Origin: UBA3263 sp964554665
Lineage (GTDB): Bacteria; Bacteroidota; Bacteroidia; Bacteroidales; Muribaculaceae
DNA: 19,155 bases
Reading direction: 5' to 3'
Assembly: GCA_964554665.1 (NCBI GenBank)
Contig: CAZKPP010000040.1
Coordinates: forward strand, 1-19,155
Both the position numbers and the translations under genes were made by a program. The notes below the pieces were generated by a model. It had not been told where the DNA came from. It ran no database searches and saw only the letters and a program-made list of their open reading frames with translations. Positions 15,424-19,155 of this stretch are shown in pieces (the stretch's first letter is position 1; each line of letters begins with the position of its first letter).

Positions 15424-15517
15424 CAGCGTATCCCAAAAAATCACAATTTTTTAAGTTTGGGAAAGAAAGAGAATATAATAATTATGCTTTATAAACATAA
15501 CTCAGGAACTAATACAA

Positions 15518-16561
15518 ATGGCTAATTGGACAAAAATTTGTAGAGATATGGACAAATATGCCCATAAAGATTCTGAACGCAATTATCAAGAATCATTTAA
15601 AGATCTTGTGATTGAAGGCTTAGGCTGGAAACCCGAGCAAATTGAGGAACAGAAGACATTGATTATGGGTTGTTCGGAAAGATTAATTCCTGACATTGTT
15701 GTATCAAGTGATGATTGTGCTCAATTTGTCGTTGAGGTTAAGAAGCCCGACCTTATCCGTACTCAAAAGGACATTGAGCAATTGACCTCATATATGAAGC
15801 AACTGGAAACTCCAGTTGGAATATATGTCGGAAAGAATTTGGAAGTATATTATAAAACCATAGGCGACGGAACAGAACCTATTCTTGTTTTGTCACTGTC
15901 TTTTGACCAGAATGAACCATCGGGCGAAGATTTTGTTAAGCTTTTTTCAGCGCAAAATTTTTCTTCCGCCAATATCTTAGCGTATATTGAAAAACAAAAT
16001 GCATCTGAACGTTTTTACCAAAATGTTACTACGCTAACAAATACTATTACATCAACTGTATTTTGTGATATACTTTCTGAATATATTGTTGAATTCTTTG
16101 AACCAGAAAGTTATTCACTTGATGAAATCAAAACGGCATTATCTCAACTTGAAATTGTAATAAGAAAACGTGAGGAAGAGAAACCTGATATTCCCAATGT
16201 CCATTCTAAGGATTCACTGTCGAGAGCGCGCATTCAACGTTCAGGTTCGTATCGAAATAAAGGAATCGCTCAGAGATATGCCTTTAATCTGATAAGGCAA
16301 ATTCTCGAAAAAAACAAGACTCTGCACTTCCGTCAACTATATAACATCTTTAACCGTAAGAATTATATTGAAGACATTAACAATATTAAAGATGAATCAC
16401 GGTGGTGCATGGATGAAAAAGACATTTTTACATCAACTGACGGTACAAGAATTGTTGTATCTAATCAATGGGGGTTCAAAAATGCATGTAAAAATAAAAT
16501 GGATAACTTGAGGACTATAGCAAAAAGTTACGGAATAGATATATCTTTGCCTCTTAAATAG
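15518..16561 (+). CDS. Stand-alone PD-(D/E)xK nuclease, HsdR N-terminal-like
   Basis: This 347-residue protein has a first half that resembles the N-terminal nuclease domain of type I restriction HsdR. The motif residues are Glu25 in the first helix, Asp59 (IPDIVV), Glu73-x-Lys75 (VVEVKKP) and a following QxxxY (Gln88-Tyr92) as in HsdR enzymes. There is no helicase motor, no methylase and no specificity gene nearby. The C-terminal 110 residues (from about AQRYAFNLI) are a separate domain I do not recognise, possibly helix-turn-helix-like and DNA binding. It probably cuts or nicks DNA, perhaps as a defence effector, but target and trigger are unknown. The gene is strongly AT-rich and has its own promoter with operator-like palindromes. 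The broken rhuM gene follows 37 bases later. Confidence 0.78.
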   Translation: MANWTKICRDMDKYAHKDSERNYQESFKDLVIEGLGWKPEQIEEQKTLIMGCSERLIPDIVVSSDDCAQFVVEVKKPDLIRTQKDIEQLTSYMKQLETPVGIYVGKNLEVYYKTIGDGTEPILVLSLSFDQNEPSGEDFVKLFSAQNFSSANILAYIEKQNASERFYQNVTTLTNTITSTVFCDILSEYIVEFFEPESYSLDEIKTALSQLEIVIRKREEEKPDIPNVHSKDSLSRARIQRSGSYRNKGIAQRYAFNLIRQILEKNKTLHFRQLYNIFNRKNYIEDINNIKDESRWCMDEKDIFTSTDGTRIVVSNQWGFKNACKNKMDNLRTIAKSYGIDISLPLK

Positions 16562-16598
16562 TTGTCCTTGATATTACATGAAGTGAGTTATAACCGAT

Positions 16599-17074
16599 AT
16601 GAATGACCTGACAATTTCAAATATCGAGCGACAGAATGTTTTAAACAATAATTTTGCCATCCAAGCAATCCAAGAAAATTTGGATGTTAACGGACTGCGT
16701 TTTCATAATGAATTACTGTTTACGACTAAAGTAGTAGCCGATTTTTATGGAGTTGATGAATGCACGATTAAACGTTACATTCAAGAGCATGGTGTTTAAC
16801 TTCGTGCTAACGGATATTTTTTAAGTGAAGGTAAATCCCTAAAAGAGCTAAAGTTACATTTTGTTGGGGACATTAATGTCCCTAAGTTCACACGACAGTT
16901 GGGGGTGTTTACATTCCGCGCTTTCCTAAACATGGGAATGCTACTGACGGAGAGCGAAAAAGCCAAACAACTTCGCAACCGAATACTTGATATTGTTATC
17001 GCTACTATCAATGGTCGTGCCAGAGGAGGCACCAAATATATTAACTGGCGAGATCGAGATTATCTTCCTGCGGC
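16599..17074 (+). pseudogene. rhuM-like (virulence RhuM family) pseudogene
   Basis: The reading frame matches the RhuM family of DNA-island proteins: an N-terminal HTH-like part (FYGVDECTIKRYIQEHG) followed by FRAFLNMGMLLTESEKAK and GGTKYINWRDRDYLPA. It is broken twice. A TAA at 16797-16799 stops translation after 66 residues, though the frame continues correctly after it. At about 17069-17074 the family sequence ends and mreC sequence begins, so roughly the last third or more is missing. RhuM genes often sit beside type I restriction genes in genomic islands, which fits the HsdR-like neighbour. Start ATG at 16599 gives MNDLTISNIERQ. The remnant is AT-rich like the rest of the insert. Confidence 0.85.
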
Positions 17075-17272
17075 TATTCAGTGGTTTTTCCCGTAGGAAT
17101 TCCTGTCGGCACAGTGGTTGAGCAACTGCGCGACGACAACTTCTACTCCTTGCGCATCAACCTGCTCACCGACTTCGCCCAGCTCTCAACCGTTCGCGTA
17201 ATCCGCAACTTCATGAAAGACGAAATCGAAACCACCGAAACCGACGCCGTCAACACCTCCGGCAAATTCTAA
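17069..17272 (+). pseudogene. mreC 3'-end fragment, chimeric
   Basis: This is a 5'-truncated copy of the last ~70 codons of mreC, ending in the same ...NTSGKF and stop. Its first part (17069-17130) is clearly homologous to mreC but diverged. Of 21 aligned codons I count 13 different, 12 of them synonymous, and two codons are missing. From 17131 to the stop it is identical to the intact mreC. The fragment is fused to the rhuM remnant with no promoter, start or membrane anchor, so it is not expected to be functional. The synonymous pattern means the diverged part came from a functional mreC of another strain or species. Confidence 0.93.
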
Positions 17273-17277
17273 TCCCC
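17131..17277 (+). repeat. 147-bp perfect direct repeat, right copy
   Basis: This is identical to 13416-13562 over its whole length. Its last base directly abuts the perfect part of the right inverted repeat (from 17278). Recombination between the two copies would delete the fic-nuclease-rhuM insert and leave an intact mreC. Confidence 0.95.
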
Positions 17278-17430
17278 AAAATGCAGGCGAGGAATGGCTG
17301 TCGCAGTCACTCCTCGTCGAATAATAAACCAATCATTATCACAATCATTCACACATGAAGTAAAGCTCTCTTCGAGTCGCTTTACACCATTATAACATCC
17401 CCCACCCCCCAAAAGTTCACTCCCCCCCAA
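17272..17430 (-). repeat. 159-bp inverted repeat, right copy
   Basis: This is the reverse complement of 15241-15399 with 11 mismatches; 17278-17372 is perfect. It contains the hairpin at 17286-17318, a C6 tract (17405-17410) and a C7 tract (17422-17428). It fills most of the gap between the mreC fragment and the WYL gene promoter. Confidence 0.95.
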
Positions 17431-17460
17431 AAAAATTTTTACTTGCGTGGGGTTTTTTAT

Positions 17461-17468
17461 TAAATTTG
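17461..17468 (+). promoter_or_regulatory. -7 promoter box of the WYL regulator gene
   Basis: TAAATTTG matches TAnnTTTG and is 28 bases before the ATG. The region around -33 is T-rich (TTTT at 17437-17440) without a clear TTTG. Confidence 0.5.
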
Positions 17469-17495
17469 CAGTGATAAAGGCTAAAGCAGAATGAT

Positions 17496-18398
17496 ATGAA
17501 TCAACTTTTGAAGTATACATGGCTGATTGACACTATTCGGCGCGCGGGAAAGATTTCGCATAAGGAGCTATCTGACAAATGGGAACGATATAAGGAGCTC
17601 AGCGATTGTCGCCCGCTGCCTCGCGCGACGTTTAATCGCTGGCGCGACGCCATTTTTGAACAGTTCGGCATCATTATCGATTGTCAGAAAGCCGGCGGCT
17701 ATCGTTATTATATCGCCAATCCGGAGGATATTGATGAGGACCGGCTAAAGAAGTGGATGCTCGACTCGTTTGCCGTGGGCAACGTAATCGGTGAGAATCT
17801 TGACCTTAAAGGCCGCATTTTGGTCGACGAAATTCCCTCGGGGCGCCGGCATCTGACCCCGCTATTGGCGGCGATGAAAGATAACCGCACGGTAAATATA
17901 ACCTATCGGGGATTCATGAAGTCGCAAAGTTTTAGTTTCCCTGTGGAGCCATATTGCGTAAAGCTGTTTGAAAACCGCTGGTATCTGCTTGCCCATAACA
18001 TTCAATACGACGATTTGCGCCTCTATGCCCTCGACCGCATAGAGAACGTTGACGCCACTGACCGAAGCTTTAAGTTGCCCGAGGAATTCGATGCTCAGGG
18101 GTATTTTTCAACCGCATACGGCATAGTATTTGAGCGCGACGTTAAGCCGCAGCGCATCGTTATCCGCGCCGACAAGGAGCACAAGCATTATCTGAAAACG
18201 CTGCCCATGCACCATAGCCAGCAGCTGATGCAAGACTATGGCGACTATGCCGACTTTGAGCTCTATCTGCCGCCGACCTACGATTTTATAATGAAGCTCC
18301 TTCAGGCCGGCCCGATGATTGAGGTAATCAAGCCCGCCTCGCTAAGGAAAACCATGAGAGATAACATTGCCGATATGTATCGACTCTATAAAGATTGA
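17496..18398 (+). CDS. WYL-domain transcriptional regulator
   Basis: This 300-residue protein has an N-terminal winged helix (about 1-75), a WYL ligand-sensing domain with the name motif W162-Y163-L164 (NRWYLLAH, about 130-190), and a C-terminal WCX-like extension. WYL regulators bind DNA as dimers and respond to nucleotides or nucleic acids; several of them control defence systems (BrxR and CapW types). Start is ATG 17496; an ATG 5 bases earlier is followed at once by a stop. Composition is host-like. It is monocistronic, with its promoter just after the right inverted repeat. Because the same repeat lies in front of the fic promoter, it may control both, but that is inference. Confidence 0.88.
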   Translation: MNQLLKYTWLIDTIRRAGKISHKELSDKWERYKELSDCRPLPRATFNRWRDAIFEQFGIIIDCQKAGGYRYYIANPEDIDEDRLKKWMLDSFAVGNVIGENLDLKGRILVDEIPSGRRHLTPLLAAMKDNRTVNITYRGFMKSQSFSFPVEPYCVKLFENRWYLLAHNIQYDDLRLYALDRIENVDATDRSFKLPEEFDAQGYFSTAYGIVFERDVKPQRIVIRADKEHKHYLKTLPMHHSQQLMQDYGDYADFELYLPPTYDFIMKLLQAGPMIEVIKPASLRKTMRDNIADMYRLYKD

Positions 18399-18503
18399 TT
18401 GGCAGGGGATTGAATTGAGTTAAAGCATGTTAATGGCAAATTTGTAACACTATGATCTTGAAATAATATTCAACAGCGAAAGGTGCTTACTTAAAGGTAA
18501 CTA

Positions 18504-18535
18504 CTTGACAGGGGTTGATTTTTGTTGTAAATTTG
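18504..18535 (+). promoter_or_regulatory. Promoter of the cupin-HxlR operon
   Basis: CTTG (18504-18507) and TAAATTTG (18528-18535) are separated by 20 bases, a good Bacteroidetes promoter. The cupin ATG is 31 bases downstream. Nothing else was found between 18399 and 18566. Confidence 0.6.
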
Positions 18536-18566
18536 CAGAAACAAAAACCAAATAACCAAAATAACT

Positions 18567-18917
18567 ATGAGTAACTACAGCAAAACCCACGTAGCCGCAG
18601 ACGCACAGCGCACCGAGCTGCACGACACCCTTGCCCTGACCGGCGCCGAAGTATCGGTAAACAACCTGCCCGCAGGCACAGTAATTCCCTTCTACCACAG
18701 CCACAAGCAGAACGAAGAAATCTATTTCATCGTTTCCGGTAAAGGATTCATGGAAATTGATGGTGAAAACGTACCCCTCGAAGCCGGCGACTGGCTGCGC
18801 GTAGCCCCCGCCGCCAAGCGCAAACTCCATGCCGAAACCGACATGACCGAGGTGTGCATTCAGGTTAAGGCCGGCAGCCTGACCCAATGGACCGCTGCTG
18901 ACGCTGAAATAGCATGA
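18567..18917 (+). CDS. Small single-domain cupin protein
   Basis: This 116-residue single-domain cupin has cupin motif 1 with metal-ligand candidates His44, His46 and Glu50 or Glu51 (FYHSHKQNEEIYFIVSGKG). A second motif around GDWLRVAPAAKRKLHAE carries His88. It probably binds a metal and a small ligand, either as an enzyme (dioxygenase or isomerase type) or as a sensor; the exact reaction cannot be read from the sequence. The start is ATG 18567 (MSNYSKTH). The stop overlaps the ATG of the HxlR gene by 4 bases (ATGA), so the two are translationally coupled and the regulator may control this gene. Confidence 0.88.
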   Translation: MSNYSKTHVAADAQRTELHDTLALTGAEVSVNNLPAGTVIPFYHSHKQNEEIYFIVSGKGFMEIDGENVPLEAGDWLRVAPAAKRKLHAETDMTEVCIQVKAGSLTQWTAADAEIA

Positions 18918-19155
18918 TAAAAAAACAAAGCCTCAATGAGGACGCCGCCGGATGCCCCATCCGCAGCGTCCTTACCGTTATTGCCGCCAAGTGGCCGATG
19001 TTGGTGATATTCACCCTGAGCAACGGCCAGCCAAAATTTTTTGGCGAACTCAGCCGCGCAATTCCCGACATATCCCCCAAAATGCTCTCGCAAGCGCTGA
19101 AAACTCTCGGCGAAGAAGGACTCGTGACGCGCACCGTAATCCCCGAAATTCCCCC
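18914..19155 (+). CDS. HxlR family regulator, N-terminal part (cut by window end)
   Basis: This is a MarR-like winged-helix regulator. Eighty codons are visible before the window ends; the family is about 100-120 residues, so most of the protein is present. It begins at ATG 18914 and shows the HxlR pattern: a conserved early cysteine in GCPIRSVL, AAKWPMLVIF, FFGELSRAI, DISPKMLSQALKTL and GLV-TRTVIPEIP. HxlR proteins typically sense aldehydes, quinones or oxidants through this cysteine and control a neighbouring enzyme gene, here most likely the overlapping cupin. It lies in an operon with the cupin (ATGA overlap). Confidence 0.9.
   Translation, partial: MIKKQSLNEDAAGCPIRSVLTVIAAKWPMLVIFTLSNGQPKFFGELSRAIPDISPKMLSQALKTLGEEGLVTRTVIPEIP

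Larger units (their letters stand above)
15002..15517. other. Divergent regulatory region between fic and nuclease genes
   Basis: This 516-base region holds no supported gene. In order it contains the fic leader (15002-15175), the fic promoter and palindrome (15183-15221), a G7 tract (15243-15249), the left inverted repeat (15241-15399), the nuclease-gene promoter with its palindrome (15391-15423), a second pair of TTTGGGA half-sites (15431-15462), and the nuclease leader. Short open frames here are not credible genes because they span these sites and have no family likeness. Confidence 0.7.

Noticed and set aside
13416..17277. Composite transposon or insertion sequence
   Set aside because: No transposase, no terminal inverted repeats at the outer edges and no short target duplication. 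The flanking repeat is part of the mreC coding sequence.
1..19155. CRISPR array, tRNA or rRNA genes
   Set aside because: No regularly spaced identical repeats with unique spacers and no cloverleaf or rRNA-like sequence were noticed by reading; a tRNAscan or Infernal run could still reveal something small.

Overview
The window looks like the chromosome of a Bacteroidales bacterium, most likely Muribaculaceae or a close relative. The evidence is the -7 promoter motif TAnnTTTG in front of most transcription units, weak Shine-Dalgarno sequences, and Bacteroidetes-type families (DUF4831, a periplasmic-repeat histidine-kinase-like protein, AT-rich intergenic regions around GC-richer genes). The species call is inference.

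Layout. 1-2968 (minus strand) is a compact operon: DUF4831 secreted protein, DUF389 membrane protein, then PhoH-type ATPase (cut by the window start). 3142-3348 (minus) is a small lipoprotein with its own terminator. 3482-7592 (plus) is a tightly packed operon: a membrane histidine-kinase-like protein with a degenerate ATPase domain, MTA/SAH nucleosidase (mtnN), LuxS and a XerD-type recombinase. The middle two genes form the complete SAH detoxification / AI-2 pathway. Convergent to it (9990-7595, minus) are mannose-6-phosphate isomerase and an EptA-like phosphoethanolamine transferase. 10110-13557 (plus) is purH-mreB-mreC. 17496-18398 is a WYL regulator, and 18567-19155 is a cupin gene overlapping an HxlR regulator that runs off the end.

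The most unusual part is 13416-17430, an AT-rich accessory insert placed immediately after mreC. It carries a Fic AMPylase-type gene (minus), a stand-alone HsdR_N-like PD-(D/E)xK nuclease gene (plus), and a broken rhuM gene. The rhuM remnant is spliced directly to a diverged fragment of another organism's mreC, which turns abruptly into a perfect 147-bp copy of the host mreC 3' end. A 159-bp inverted repeat (95 bp of it perfect) lies upstream of both fic and the WYL gene in the same orientation relative to each gene. The pattern is best explained by homology-facilitated illegitimate recombination of foreign DNA at mreC rather than by transposition. No transposase or integrase of the insert is visible, and mreD/mrdA/rodA do not follow mreC in this window.
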